The notes under the pieces are model-generated. The model saw only the letters and a list, made by a program, of their open reading frames with translations. It did not search any database and was not told where the DNA came from. Both the position numbers and the translations under genes were made by a program. From S015-6 sp964384945 (GTDB lineage: Bacteria; Desulfobacterota; DSWW01), in assembly GCA_964384945.1 (NCBI GenBank), contig CAYLMK010000008.1, positions 170,040 to 234,039 of the forward strand: a stretch of 64,000 bases of DNA, given 5' to 3'. Below, one piece after another: positions 54,185 through 62,138 of the stretch. Position 1 is the first letter of the stretch. Each line of letters begins with the position of its first letter.

Positions 54185-54215
54185 ACGATGGTCGCTCAAA
54201 GCGGGAGGAAGCAAG

Positions 54216-54242
54216 GGGCACGCGGTCCGGTGCCCTTTTTTT
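54216..54242 (+). terminator. Rho-independent terminator after pilin 1
   Basis: GGGCAC (54216-54221) pairs with GTGCCC (54230-54235) across an 8-base loop and is followed by seven T (54236-54242). It separates the two prepilin genes. Confidence 0.85.
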
Positions 54243-54286
54243 CTTCCGGCCCGCCCGCTGCCCGCAAACGGAAAGAGAGGCCGGTC

Positions 54287-55168
54287 ATGAGGAGTCCCCT
54301 CGGCTCGCTCCCCAGATCTCTCGGGACGCGGAACGGTTTCACCCTGATCGAAGTCGCCATCGTGATGATCATTATCGGCATCCTGGCCGGGGGCGGGGCC
54401 CTCGTCATGGGCATGCTGACCGAGCGCAAGGCCAGGAACGAGTCGATCGATTACATGCATCAGGCCCGGGAGGCGCTGCTCAGCTTCGCCGGAACGCAGG
54501 GCAGGCTTCCTTCGGCCGATACGAACCAGGACGGGGCCGGGGACGGCGCCACGGCCGGCGGGCTTCCTTACCTCGACCTGAAGGTCCGGCCCACCGATTT
54601 TTACAAGCGGGTCCTCCGGTACGAGATCAACCCGAACCTGGACACGGATCTCTCGACGACCTGCGGCGCCCTGCGGTCGGGCCTCTCCGGATCTCCGCGG
54701 GTGGTCGACGGCGACGGTTCCTCCACGGCGTTCCCGGTGGCGGCCGTTCTCGTCAGCCCCGGGCCGAGGGACGCGGACGCCGACGGAAACACGCTCGACA
54801 GGATCGCCGCCGGCGCGCATCAGGGCGACAACACCGACGGGGCGCCGAACTACCTGCGCTTTCCCCCGACCGCGGCCTTCGACGACCTGGTCCTCTACAT
54901 CGGCGAGCACGAGCTCTGCAGCGGGCTTTGCGAGTACCTGACGCTCGCGGTCATCAACAACTCCGCGGCGACCGTGCACGTCTACAATCACACCCTCGGA
55001 GGCAACCTGGGGACGCTCTCGGCCGGGACTTCCGGTGTTTACGAGGTCCTGTCGGGAACCCAGGTTTCGGTCCGGGACACCGCAGGCGGCGGCGGGTCGC
55101 CCGTTGCCTCGACCCCGGGCACGCCCATCTTCGTGGCCGGAAGGGGCTACACGATCGACGTACCCTAG
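54287..55168 (+). CDS. Type IV prepilin-like protein (pilin 2)
   Basis: A 293-aa prepilin with a 17-residue leader ending RNG before FTLIEVAIVMIIIGILAGGGALVMG, with Glu5 present. The body contains Asp-rich turns (PSADTNQDGAGDGATAGG) and ends in a beta-rich domain (YNHTLGGNLGTLSAGTSGVYEVLSGTQVSVRDTAGGGG). It is larger than pilin 1 and lies beyond the terminator, so it is probably a minor or tip subunit (inference). GAAAGAGAGG precedes the ATG. Confidence 0.88.
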   Translation: MRSPLGSLPRSLGTRNGFTLIEVAIVMIIIGILAGGGALVMGMLTERKARNESIDYMHQAREALLSFAGTQGRLPSADTNQDGAGDGATAGGLPYLDLKVRPTDFYKRVLRYEINPNLDTDLSTTCGALRSGLSGSPRVVDGDGSSTAFPVAAVLVSPGPRDADADGNTLDRIAAGAHQGDNTDGAPNYLRFPPTAAFDDLVLYIGEHELCSGLCEYLTLAVINNSAATVHVYNHTLGGNLGTLSAGTSGVYEVLSGTQVSVRDTAGGGGSPVASTPGTPIFVAGRGYTIDVP

Positions 55169-55341
55169 CCCGACTTTCGCTATTCGGGGGGTATTGGTTT
55201 CCTGAGTACCTGAAAATAAACAATCTCGGTCAAAAGGTCTTCACCACAGAGCTGAGATTTCCAGCCGAGATCTCCGGCGGTGGCTGGGGCGGCAGCTTCC
55301 GTTTCAATTGGCTCAGTAGAAGCTGCTGCGCTTTGTCAGGA

Positions 55342-55434
55342 GCAATCGGGGACAGCCACTGGTTTCCCGTTAACCATCGATTCGGGCTGAGGAAATCAGT
55401 GGCTGTCCCCGATTGCGTCGTCCCCGATTACGTC
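55342..55434. repeat. Long palindrome with GGGGACAG arms plus tandem GTCCCCGATT repeat
   Basis: The left arm GCAATCGGGGACAGCCACTG (55342-55361) is the exact reverse complement of 55397-55416. The arms extend by TTTCC/GGAAA past one mismatch, enclosing a 23-base loop. The right arm overlaps a 15-bp unit, GTCCCCGATTGCGTC (55405-55419), repeated at 55420-55434 with one change. Such elements resemble REP sequences mobilised by REP-associated (Y1) tyrosine transposases; no transposase is in the window. Confidence 0.85.
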
Positions 55435-55474
55435 TACCGCGTCATTCCCCCCTGCGAGAGGCTGAGCCGCATTT

Positions 55475-55517
55475 GTCATCCCGGCCCGTGTGCGGAGCGC
55501 GTGCGAGCCGGGATCCA
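55475..55517. repeat. REP-type hairpin (GTCATCCCGGC / GCCGGGATCCAGG)
   Basis: ATCCCGGC (55478-55485) pairs with GCCGGGAT (55507-55514). The outer context GTCAT...CCAGG is that of a very common extragenic palindrome family in proteobacteria. Confidence 0.75.
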
Positions 55518-55574
55518 GGGGAGTGTGCCATGCACTTTTGTTCCCTCGCAGACACGCACAGGAGGGGGGCGGGG

Positions 55575-55595
55575 GCTAACAGCTAACAGCTAACA
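55575..55595. repeat. Tandem repeat (GCTAACA)3
   Basis: Three perfect copies of GCTAACA at 55575, 55582 and 55589, just downstream of the GspF-like gene's stop. Confidence 0.8.
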
Positions 55596-55639
55596 GCATT
55601 TCTTCACGGACGAGTGCGATTCCGGCGGAACAGGGACGG

Positions 55640-56857
55640 CTAGTAGGCCCGGCCGACGGTGCCCAATACGTCGTAGAGGGGAAGCAGGATCGCCAGGATG
55701 ATCAGGCCGAAGACCCCCCCGAGCAGGAGCATGACGGCCGGCTCGAAGGCGTTGATCACCACCTGCACCGACCTCTTCACCTCGCCGTCGTAGTATGCCC
55801 CCATGCGATGGAAAGACCCCTCCAGGGTGCCGGTGACCTCTCCGTGGCGTATTCCTCCCACCAGAAGCGGAGGGAAGCCGCCCGCGCTGTCGAAGGCCTC
55901 GGCAAGGGACTTTCCCGACTGGAGTTCCTGGTAGGCCCGCGCCACCTGCGCCTCCAGGTATCGATTGCCCAGGACATTGTCGGCGAGCACGCTGAAGGTC
56001 TTCGGGATCGTCATGCCGGCCCGGTGCATGGTGGCGAAGTTGTGGCACAACCGGGCGAAGGCGATGTCCGCGGCCAGCTCGCCGATGACGGGCACCCGCA
56101 GCAGGTACTCGTGAAAGGCCTTCTTGCCCCGCTTGGTCCTCTGGAAGAGGTAAAACGAAACGGCGATCGCCAGGGCCCCGAGGGCAAGCCATCCCCAGTA
56201 TGCCTGCAGAAACAGGCTGGTTGCGAGGATGGCCTTGGTGATGCCGGGCAGTTCCACCCCCAGATCCAGGAGCAGGGAGCCGACCTGGGGGAGCACGTAC
56301 CCCACCCAGACGCCGATCACGCCGGTGATGGCGATCAGCACGAAGCAGGGGTAGATCGTCGCCCTCTTGATGGTCCCCCGCAGGTCCTCCTTCCATTCCA
56401 GGAAATCGGCCAGGTCGTTCAGGCACTGGGGCAGCACGCCGGACTGCTCCCCCATCCGGATGATGCCGAGGTCGAGCTTCTCGAATACCTTGGGAAACTG
56501 GCTCATGGCATCGAATAGGGTGTTTCCGTCTTCCAGGGCCGCCTTGATGTCCTCGATCACCCGCTTCAAAGGCTTGGAGGGGATCACCTTCGCGTTTTCC
56601 GCCAGGCCGGTCAGGATCGGAAGCCCCATCTCCACGGTCTGGGCGAACCGCCGGTAGAATTCGATGAGGATCCGGGGCTTGATCCTCCCGCCGGCGAGCC
56701 CGCTCAAGGGCCGCTCCTCCCCGACCGGCCTGCTCGAGACCAGGGTGAGGCCCCGCTCCCGCAGGCGGTTCTCGAGGTCTCCCTCGTGATATGCGACGAG
56801 CGTTCCGCGCCGGACCTTGCCGCCCTGGTCGATGGCCCGATAGCTCAGCCTAGCCAT
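55640..56857 (-). CDS. GspF/PilC-type inner-membrane platform protein (MshG-like)
   Basis: A 405-aa protein with the tandem GspF domains. The first is around FYRRFAQTVEMGLPILTGLAEN...GNTLFDAMSQFPKVFEKLDLGIIRMGEQSG. The second is around FARLCHNFATMHRAGMTIPKTFSVLADNVLGNRYLEAQ...GKSLAEAFDSAGGFPPLLVGGIRHGEVTG. Three membrane helices are visible. It couples the assembly ATPase to pilin extraction. Its start overlaps the end of the ATPase gene by 8 bases. Confidence 0.94.
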   Translation of the reverse strand: MARLSYRAIDQGGKVRRGTLVAYHEGDLENRLRERGLTLVSSRPVGEERPLSGLAGGRIKPRILIEFYRRFAQTVEMGLPILTGLAENAKVIPSKPLKRVIEDIKAALEDGNTLFDAMSQFPKVFEKLDLGIIRMGEQSGVLPQCLNDLADFLEWKEDLRGTIKRATIYPCFVLIAITGVIGVWVGYVLPQVGSLLLDLGVELPGITKAILATSLFLQAYWGWLALGALAIAVSFYLFQRTKRGKKAFHEYLLRVPVIGELAADIAFARLCHNFATMHRAGMTIPKTFSVLADNVLGNRYLEAQVARAYQELQSGKSLAEAFDSAGGFPPLLVGGIRHGEVTGTLEGSFHRMGAYYDGEVKRSVQVVINAFEPAVMLLLGGVFGLIILAILLPLYDVLGTVGRAY

Positions 56858-58502
56858 GGACCACCACCCGGAAGGACTCTTCCAGCGAGGTGACCTGCTG
56901 CGCCACCTTCTTGAGGGACTGGTGCTTGAGGAGCTGCGTGCCGGACGAGGTGGCGACCTCTTCGATCTCGCTGTGCAGGGCGCCCCGGTAGATCATCTGT
57001 TCGATCTCCCGTCCCACGCGCAGCACCTCGTAGATGCCCACGCGCCCCCGGTACCCCGTGTTGTGGCAATAGTCACAGCCCCGGGGCTCCGCGATCCGGG
57101 CGGGCGGCTCGATCCCGTGGCGGCGGAACAGTTCCCGCTCTTCGGGCCCGACCGGCCTGGAAGAGGCGCACCGCGTACAGATCTTCCTCAGAAGCCGCTG
57201 CGCCACGATGATGTTCAGGGAAGAGGCAAGGATGCCCGCGTTCACGCCGAGATCGAGCAGGCGGTTGATCGCAGAGGCCGCGTCGTTGGTGTGCAGGGTG
57301 GAGAGAACCAGATGGCCGGTATTCGTCGCCCGCAGGGCCAGCTCGGCCGTTTCCTGGTCCCGGATCTCCCCCACCAGGATGATGTCCGGGTCCTGCCGCA
57401 GGGTGGCCCGCAGGGCGTTCGCAAAGGTCAGGCCCGCCTTCGGGTTCACGGCCGTCTGGCGGATCGTGGGGATCTGGTACTCGATCGGGTCCTCGATCGT
57501 CATCACGCTCACGCTCGGGTTGTTGATCGTCATCAGGGAGCTGTACAGCGTGGTCGTCTTGCCGGACCCTGTCGGCCCGGTGACCAGGATCAGCCCGTAG
57601 GGCTGGTTCAGGCATTCCATGAACCGGGCATGGTCCTCCTCCTCGAAGCCGAGCCGCTTCAGGTCGCCGACCACGCCGCTGAAGGTGAGCAGCCGCATGA
57701 CCGTGGTTTCGCCGAGGTGGGTGGGGAAGGTGGAAACCCGGATGTCGATCTCGCCGGCGCCGCCCCGGTACTTGATGCGGCCGTCGTGCGGGATGTTCGG
57801 GTTGGAGATGTCGATGTCCGCCATGATCTTGTAGCGGCTCGTCAGGCCCTGATGGAACTGGATGGGGAAGAGGTTGCGCTGCTGCAGCACGCCGTCGATC
57901 CGGTAGTAGATCCGGACCAGCTTCGCATCGGGCACGATGTGGATGTCGCTCGCGCCGAGCAGGCGCCCCTTTTCGATGAGGAGGTTCGCGAGCTTGACGA
58001 TCTGGTTCTCCTCGAAGCTCTCCAGCCGCACTCCGTGGGTGATCCGCTCGATGTCGGCGTCGATCGTCAGGCCGGTCTTGTAATAAAGCTCGATCGCGTT
58101 CGTGACCCACTCCCTCGGCGCCACATAGGCCGCGATCCTGCAGCCCGTGATCCGGGCGAGCTCGTCCCGGCCGAGAACGTCGAAGGGGTTGGCCGTGGCG
58201 ACCTTGATGGTGCCGTTGTCCCTGGCGAACGGGAACATGCCGTGCGTGTTGATAAAGCTCTCCGGGATTTGCCGGATCAGCTCTTCATCGATCTCGAGTT
58301 CGGCCTGGGCCGTGTCGAGCCTCTGGGCCCCGCTCTGCACGGCGAGGGCCATGTTGAGCTGCTCCTGGGTCACCCAGTCGAGCCGGAGCAGCACGTCCCC
58401 GAGAAGGGCGCGGGTCTTCTTGGCCTCCACCACCGCCGTCTCGAGCTGGTCCCTCCCGATGAACCCCATTTCGACCAGCAGATCCCCGATGCGGCCTTTC
58501 AT
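56850..58502 (-). CDS. GspE/PilB-type assembly ATPase (MshE-like)
   Basis: A 550-aa hexameric ATPase. It has an N-terminal MshEN/T2SSE_N region (MKGRIGDLLVEMGFIGRDQL..., about 1-145), a Walker A motif GPTGSGKTTTLYS, an Asp box (MTIEDPIEYQIP), Walker B (DPDIILVGEIRDQETAELAL), a His box (TGHLVLSTLHTNDAASAINRL) and a tetracysteine zinc site (CTRCASS and CDYCHNTG). It drives polymerisation of the pilus or pseudopilus. The MshEN region is known in some relatives to bind c-di-GMP, which would fit the cyclase encoded at 34445-35914 (inference). The start overlaps the TPR gene's stop (ATGA). Confidence 0.95.
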   Translation of the reverse strand: MKGRIGDLLVEMGFIGRDQLETAVVEAKKTRALLGDVLLRLDWVTQEQLNMALAVQSGAQRLDTAQAELEIDEELIRQIPESFINTHGMFPFARDNGTIKVATANPFDVLGRDELARITGCRIAAYVAPREWVTNAIELYYKTGLTIDADIERITHGVRLESFEENQIVKLANLLIEKGRLLGASDIHIVPDAKLVRIYYRIDGVLQQRNLFPIQFHQGLTSRYKIMADIDISNPNIPHDGRIKYRGGAGEIDIRVSTFPTHLGETTVMRLLTFSGVVGDLKRLGFEEEDHARFMECLNQPYGLILVTGPTGSGKTTTLYSSLMTINNPSVSVMTIEDPIEYQIPTIRQTAVNPKAGLTFANALRATLRQDPDIILVGEIRDQETAELALRATNTGHLVLSTLHTNDAASAINRLLDLGVNAGILASSLNIIVAQRLLRKICTRCASSRPVGPEERELFRRHGIEPPARIAEPRGCDYCHNTGYRGRVGIYEVLRVGREIEQMIYRGALHSEIEEVATSSGTQLLKHQSLKKVAQQVTSLEESFRVVVHG

Positions 58503-59677
58503 CGTTTCGGCTCCGTGGGTCCGTTCGTTCCTTGCCGTAAAGGCGCCGCCGCGTCCTCGACGAGATAGGCCGTGAGAACGCCGATGCGGGCCTGCACATC
58601 CCTGCGTTCCTCGGCCGATGCGGATTCGCCCGCCTGGAGAAACCGGGCGTAGTACTTCAGCGCCTCGTCGTACCGCCCCAGCCTGTCGTAGGTCACGGCC
58701 ATGTTGAAGAGAAGATCTTTGTCGCCCGGATCGAGCTCCTCCGAATTCCTGTACCAGGCGATCGCTTCCTCCAGCCTGCCGAGCTTGCTCCGTGCCACGC
58801 CCTGGTGAAGACAGATCTTGAAACGCGGCGGGTCCGGCAGAAGGAGCGCCCGGTCGAGGTGGGCGACGGCCTTCTCCGGCCTCCCGAGCGCGATTTCCGC
58901 CACGGCGAGGTTGGTCAGGCCCTGCGGATCCTCCGGGCTGCGGCTCACCAGTTCCGCGAGCAGCGGGTATGCCTCCGCGTACCGGGATTGCTCCATATGG
59001 ATCGAGGAGAGGGAAAAAAGGGCGCCGCAATGCCCGGGGTTCTCCCGCAGGACCCTCTGATACATGTCGGCGGCCAGATCGAGGTCCTTGCGCAGGCGGT
59101 GATAGCCCTGGGCCTTGCGGTAGAGAATCTCATCGCGTGCCCGGACCGGGCCCGGACTGCGGACCGCGGCCGGTTCGATCCCGGTCTCCTCGCCCGGCCG
59201 CTCCTGCAAGCCCGTTCTTTCTCCAGGGGCCCATCGGGTGCCGGAAGCGCCTGGCAGTCCCTCGACCCCGGCCCACGTCTCCGGAAAATCGTCGTCGAAG
59301 GGCACGGGAGGACCCACGGGATGGATCTCGTCAGGGACGCCTGCCCGGGGCTCCGGGCCGCCCGCCGCCGGCTTCGACTCGAGGCCCTGGAGCGGGGCGG
59401 ACATTTCTCGAAGCGGGCCGGCGAGTTCCGCCAGGCCGTCGCATGCCTCCGCAGCCTGGCCTCGGAGGCCGGAGGGTTTCGGCGGGGGTTCGGGCCGCGA
59501 GTGCCGCTGCAAGATGCGTGGGAAAGCAAGGGCGCAAAGAAGCACAAAGCAGGCCAGGACCGGAATCCACAGATTCCCCGCGGCCCGGTCGGGCGCCTCT
59601 TCCCGAAGAAGATTGAATCTCCGCTTGGCCCTGATTCGATTGCCTGCGGTTCCTGGGAAAAACCGGAGAAAGTCCAC
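58499..59677 (-). CDS. TPR-repeat membrane protein (MshN-like)
   Basis: A 392-aa protein starting at GTG. Basic N-terminus, one membrane helix (LWIPVLACFVLLCALAFPRIL, about 37-57), a Pro/Gly-rich linker, then four or more tetratricopeptide repeats (about 185-365; AADMYQRVLRENPGHCGALFSLSSIHMEQSRYAEAYPLLAEL, AIAWYRNSEELDPGDKDLLFNMAVTYDRLGRYDEALKYYARFL). It heads the minus-strand arm TPR-ATPase-GspF and corresponds in position and shape to MshN of MSHA pili. Confidence 0.85.
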   Translation of the reverse strand: MDFLRFFPGTAGNRIRAKRRFNLLREEAPDRAAGNLWIPVLACFVLLCALAFPRILQRHSRPEPPPKPSGLRGQAAEACDGLAELAGPLREMSAPLQGLESKPAAGGPEPRAGVPDEIHPVGPPVPFDDDFPETWAGVEGLPGASGTRWAPGERTGLQERPGEETGIEPAAVRSPGPVRARDEILYRKAQGYHRLRKDLDLAADMYQRVLRENPGHCGALFSLSSIHMEQSRYAEAYPLLAELVSRSPEDPQGLTNLAVAEIALGRPEKAVAHLDRALLLPDPPRFKICLHQGVARSKLGRLEEAIAWYRNSEELDPGDKDLLFNMAVTYDRLGRYDEALKYYARFLQAGESASAEERRDVQARIGVLTAYLVEDAAAPLRQGTNGPTEPKR

Positions 59678-59749
59678 GCCAGCCCCCCTGCCGGGTTTCC
59701 GCGAAAGCTCTCTGACTCCTCTTTCTTATCGGAAGATCGGGGGATTTTG

Positions 59750-59782
59750 TTTTGGGGGAGGGTCGGTCTTTTTGGGGGAGGG
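59750..59782. promoter_or_regulatory. 13-bp direct repeat upstream of the TPR-ATPase-GspF arm
   Basis: TTTTGGGGGAGGG occurs twice (59750-59762 and 59770-59782), with starts 20 bases apart, so both copies face nearly the same side of the helix. They lie 73-105 bases upstream of the minus-strand GTG and are a candidate operator. Confidence 0.45.
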
Positions 59783-59825
59783 CAATCCGTGCCCGCCTGC
59801 GTGCCCGTGCCCGCGTCCGGCCGGG

Positions 59826-60557
59826 CTAGGGCCCACGCTTCCCCAGGCCCTGCGCGATTTCGTCCAGCACCTTCCGGGCCGCCTCGGCCGGATCCGGCGC
59901 CTCCGCGATCGGCCTGCCGACCACGACCAGATCCGCCCCGGATCGGATCGCCTCCGCAGGGGTCAATACACGGGCCTGATCGTCCCGGGAGACGGCGGAC
60001 CATGCGGGCCGGACGCCCGGCGTCAGGATGACGAAGCCGGCGCCGAAACGGTCCCGCACCGCCGCCACCTCCCTTCCCGAGCAGACGATCCCCGCGCAAC
60101 CGGCCCCGCGGGCGATCTCCGCCCGCAGGAGAACGAGGTCGGTGACGGAAAGTCCCCGCGCGTACCCGAGCCGGGGAAGGTCTCCCTCCGGCAGGCTGGT
60201 CAGCACGGTGATGCCCAGCAGCGAGGGCATGGTCTGCCCGGCCGAGGGCTCCTCCAGCGGGCCGGCCCAGAGGCTCTCGCAGTGGACCGAGAGGAAGTCG
60301 ACCGGCAGGCGGCCGGCCGACCTGCAAGCCCGCGCAACGGTTCTGGGGATGTCGTGCAGCTTGAGGTCGAGGAAGATCCTCTCCGCCCCCCATTCCTTGA
60401 TCGAGGAGAGCAGGCCGGGCCCCTCCTTCACGAAGAGTTCGAGCCCCACCTTGAAGAGCCCAACGTAGGGGGCGAGCGCTTCCACGAACCGCCTCGCCTC
60501 CTGCGTGCCCGGCACGTCGAGGGCGAAGCATAGCGAGTGCTTCGGATCCGTCATCAT
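59826..60557 (-). CDS. pyrF: Orotidine 5'-phosphate decarboxylase
   Basis: A 243-aa enzyme that converts OMP to UMP, the last step of de novo pyrimidine synthesis. The catalytic motif is FLDLKLHDIPRTV (Lys and Asp pair). The N-terminal LCFALDVP provides the substrate Asp, and ADLVVVGRPIAEAPDP near the C-terminus binds phosphate. ATG 60557 is used because a G-rich site lies 7 bases upstream; ATG 60554 and GTG 60590 are alternatives. Confidence 0.95.
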   Translation of the reverse strand: MMTDPKHSLCFALDVPGTQEARRFVEALAPYVGLFKVGLELFVKEGPGLLSSIKEWGAERIFLDLKLHDIPRTVARACRSAGRLPVDFLSVHCESLWAGPLEEPSAGQTMPSLLGITVLTSLPEGDLPRLGYARGLSVTDLVLLRAEIARGAGCAGIVCSGREVAAVRDRFGAGFVILTPGVRPAWSAVSRDDQARVLTPAEAIRSGADLVVVGRPIAEAPDPAEAARKVLDEIAQGLGKRGP

Positions 60558-60644
60558 CGCATCCCCCGCTCGATATTCGATCCCGTTCACCTAATCATGT
60601 TTTCCGGACGTAAGCAACCCGCGGGGCGACCCGCCCGGGGGCCC

Positions 60645-60673
60645 TTGATCCGACCGGTCCGGCGTCATAGAAT
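60645..60673 (+). promoter_or_regulatory. Sigma-70-type promoter of SYLF copy 2
   Basis: TTGATC (60645-60650), a 17-base spacer and TAGAAT (60668-60673), 68 bases before the ATG at 60742. Confidence 0.6.
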
Positions 60674-60741
60674 CTAGACTGGTCGTAAGCGGACGTTCCC
60701 GCTCAATTCGAACCGCGCAGAGAACCGAAGGGAGTCAACCC

Positions 60742-61449
60742 ATGGGAAACAGAGGCAGGCCCTCTGGACTGGTTGCCCGCACAGCCGCGCTTGTCCTTGT
60801 GTGCGCCGCCCTTGCGTCGGGGCTTGCAATCGGCCAGGAGTATTCGAAACAGCAGCAGATGGTCGACAAGGCGAGGATGACCTTTGAGAAGTTCGTGGCG
60901 GATTCCGACGTGAGCTGGGGCCCGACCCAGGCAAAGAGGGTGAAGGGGGTGTTGATCGTGCCGCAACTGCTCCGGGGCGCCTTCATCTTCGGCGGGGCCG
61001 GCGGCGGCGGCGTCTTTCTCATGCGCGACGCGAAAACAGGCCAGTGGAGCGATCCCGCCTTCTACACGCTCGGTTCCGGTAGCTTCGGGCTGCAGGTCGG
61101 CGGCGATTCTTCGGAGCTCGTGCTTCTGGCGATGACCACGGCCGGGGCGGAGACGTTCCTGAGCGGTTCCTTCAAGCTGGGCGGCGACGTGAGCGTTGCG
61201 GCCGGTCCGGTCGGGGCGGGCGCGAAGGGGCAGACCACCTTTCAGAGCGCCGACATTCTGGCCTACTCCCTGTCCAAGGGGGTCTTCGTGGGCGTGTCCG
61301 TCGAGGGCGCCGTGGTGGCCGTCTCCGGGAAATCGAACGAGGCTTACTACGGGAAGGGAACCCGGCCCGCGGACATCCTCGTGGCCCGGAGGGCCGCCAA
61401 CCCCAAGGCGGCGGAACTCGTGGCGGCCGTGTCCAAGGCCATGCAATAG
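60742..61449 (+). CDS. SYLF/Ysc84 domain lipid-binding protein (copy 2)
   Basis: A 235-aa exported protein, paralogous over its whole length to the protein encoded at 30060-30758. Shared segments are YSKQQ, VPQLL(K/R)GA, GSFGLQ(I/V)G, F(R/K)LGGDVSVA, NEAYYG(Q/K)GTRP(T/A)DIL and VSRAM/VSKAM at the end. The signal peptide ends near LASGLAIGQEYS. It probably binds membrane lipid in the periplasm. Its own promoter lies upstream, and a flavoprotein gene follows 13 bases downstream. Confidence 0.9.
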   Translation: MGNRGRPSGLVARTAALVLVCAALASGLAIGQEYSKQQQMVDKARMTFEKFVADSDVSWGPTQAKRVKGVLIVPQLLRGAFIFGGAGGGGVFLMRDAKTGQWSDPAFYTLGSGSFGLQVGGDSSELVLLAMTTAGAETFLSGSFKLGGDVSVAAGPVGAGAKGQTTFQSADILAYSLSKGVFVGVSVEGAVVAVSGKSNEAYYGKGTRPADILVARRAANPKAAELVAAVSKAMQ

Positions 61450-61462
61450 GCGGGCGCGGAAG

Positions 61463-62083
61463 ATGAAAATCGTGGCCCTGTACGGAAGCCCCCGGCGCAG
61501 CGGGAACACCGCCCTGCTGCTCCGGGAGGCCGTCCGGGGGGCGCGGGAGGAAGGCGCGGAGGTCGAAGAGGTCGTTCTCCGGGACCTGAAGATGTCGCCA
61601 TGTCTGGAGATCTACGGGTGCAAGAACAGCGGCCGATGCGCGATCCAGGACGATTTTCAGAAGGTCTACGAAAGCATCCTGGCGAGCCGGGCCGTCATGC
61701 TGGCCTCCCCGATCTTCTTCTACACGGTGAGCGCCCACACAAAGATCCTGATGGATCGATGCCAGTCGCTGTGGGTAAAGAAGCACTGGTTGAAAGAGGC
61801 CTCCGCCTCGCAGGGGCCTTCCGGCCGAAAGGGGCTCTTCATCTCGGTGGGGGCGACCCGCGGAAAGAAGCTCTTCGACGGAGCCCTGCTCACGGTGCGC
61901 TACTATTTCGAGGCCATCGACTGCGAGCTGTGGAGGTCGCTCCTCTACCGGGAGATGGATTCCGAGGGGGACGTGCTCAAGCGGCCCGAATGCCTCGAAG
62001 AGGCCTGGCGGACCGGCATCGAAATGGTCCGGGCCGTCCGGGGCGCGGAGGCCCCGGCCGCTTTACCCGGCAGGACCGTTTGA
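61463..62083 (+). CDS. Flavodoxin-fold NAD(P)H-dependent FMN reductase-like protein
   Basis: A 206-aa protein with the FMN-phosphate loop ALYGSPRRSGNTALLL at the N-terminus, a cysteine cluster (CLEIYGCKNSGRCAIQDDF) like that of iron-sulfur flavoproteins and related reductases, and ASPIFFYTVSAHTKILMDRC, which shapes the flavin pocket. It is probably a cytoplasmic oxidoreductase; the substrate is unknown. It starts 13 bases after the SYLF gene and may be co-transcribed with it. Confidence 0.9.
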   Translation: MKIVALYGSPRRSGNTALLLREAVRGAREEGAEVEEVVLRDLKMSPCLEIYGCKNSGRCAIQDDFQKVYESILASRAVMLASPIFFYTVSAHTKILMDRCQSLWVKKHWLKEASASQGPSGRKGLFISVGATRGKKLFDGALLTVRYYFEAIDCELWRSLLYREMDSEGDVLKRPECLEEAWRTGIEMVRAVRGAEAPAALPGRTV

Positions 62084-62138
62084 CTATGATGGCGGGAACT
62101 CGCTGATTCGGCTCTGCTGCAGGCCCTGGATCTTCCGC

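Larger units (their letters stand above)
55169..55639. other. Repeat-rich convergent intergenic region
   Basis: A 470-base gap between the two converging arms of the pilus locus. No gene is supported. It holds a 26-bp-arm palindrome, a 15-bp tandem repeat, a REP-type hairpin and a 7-bp triple repeat, each listed separately. Confidence 0.75.
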
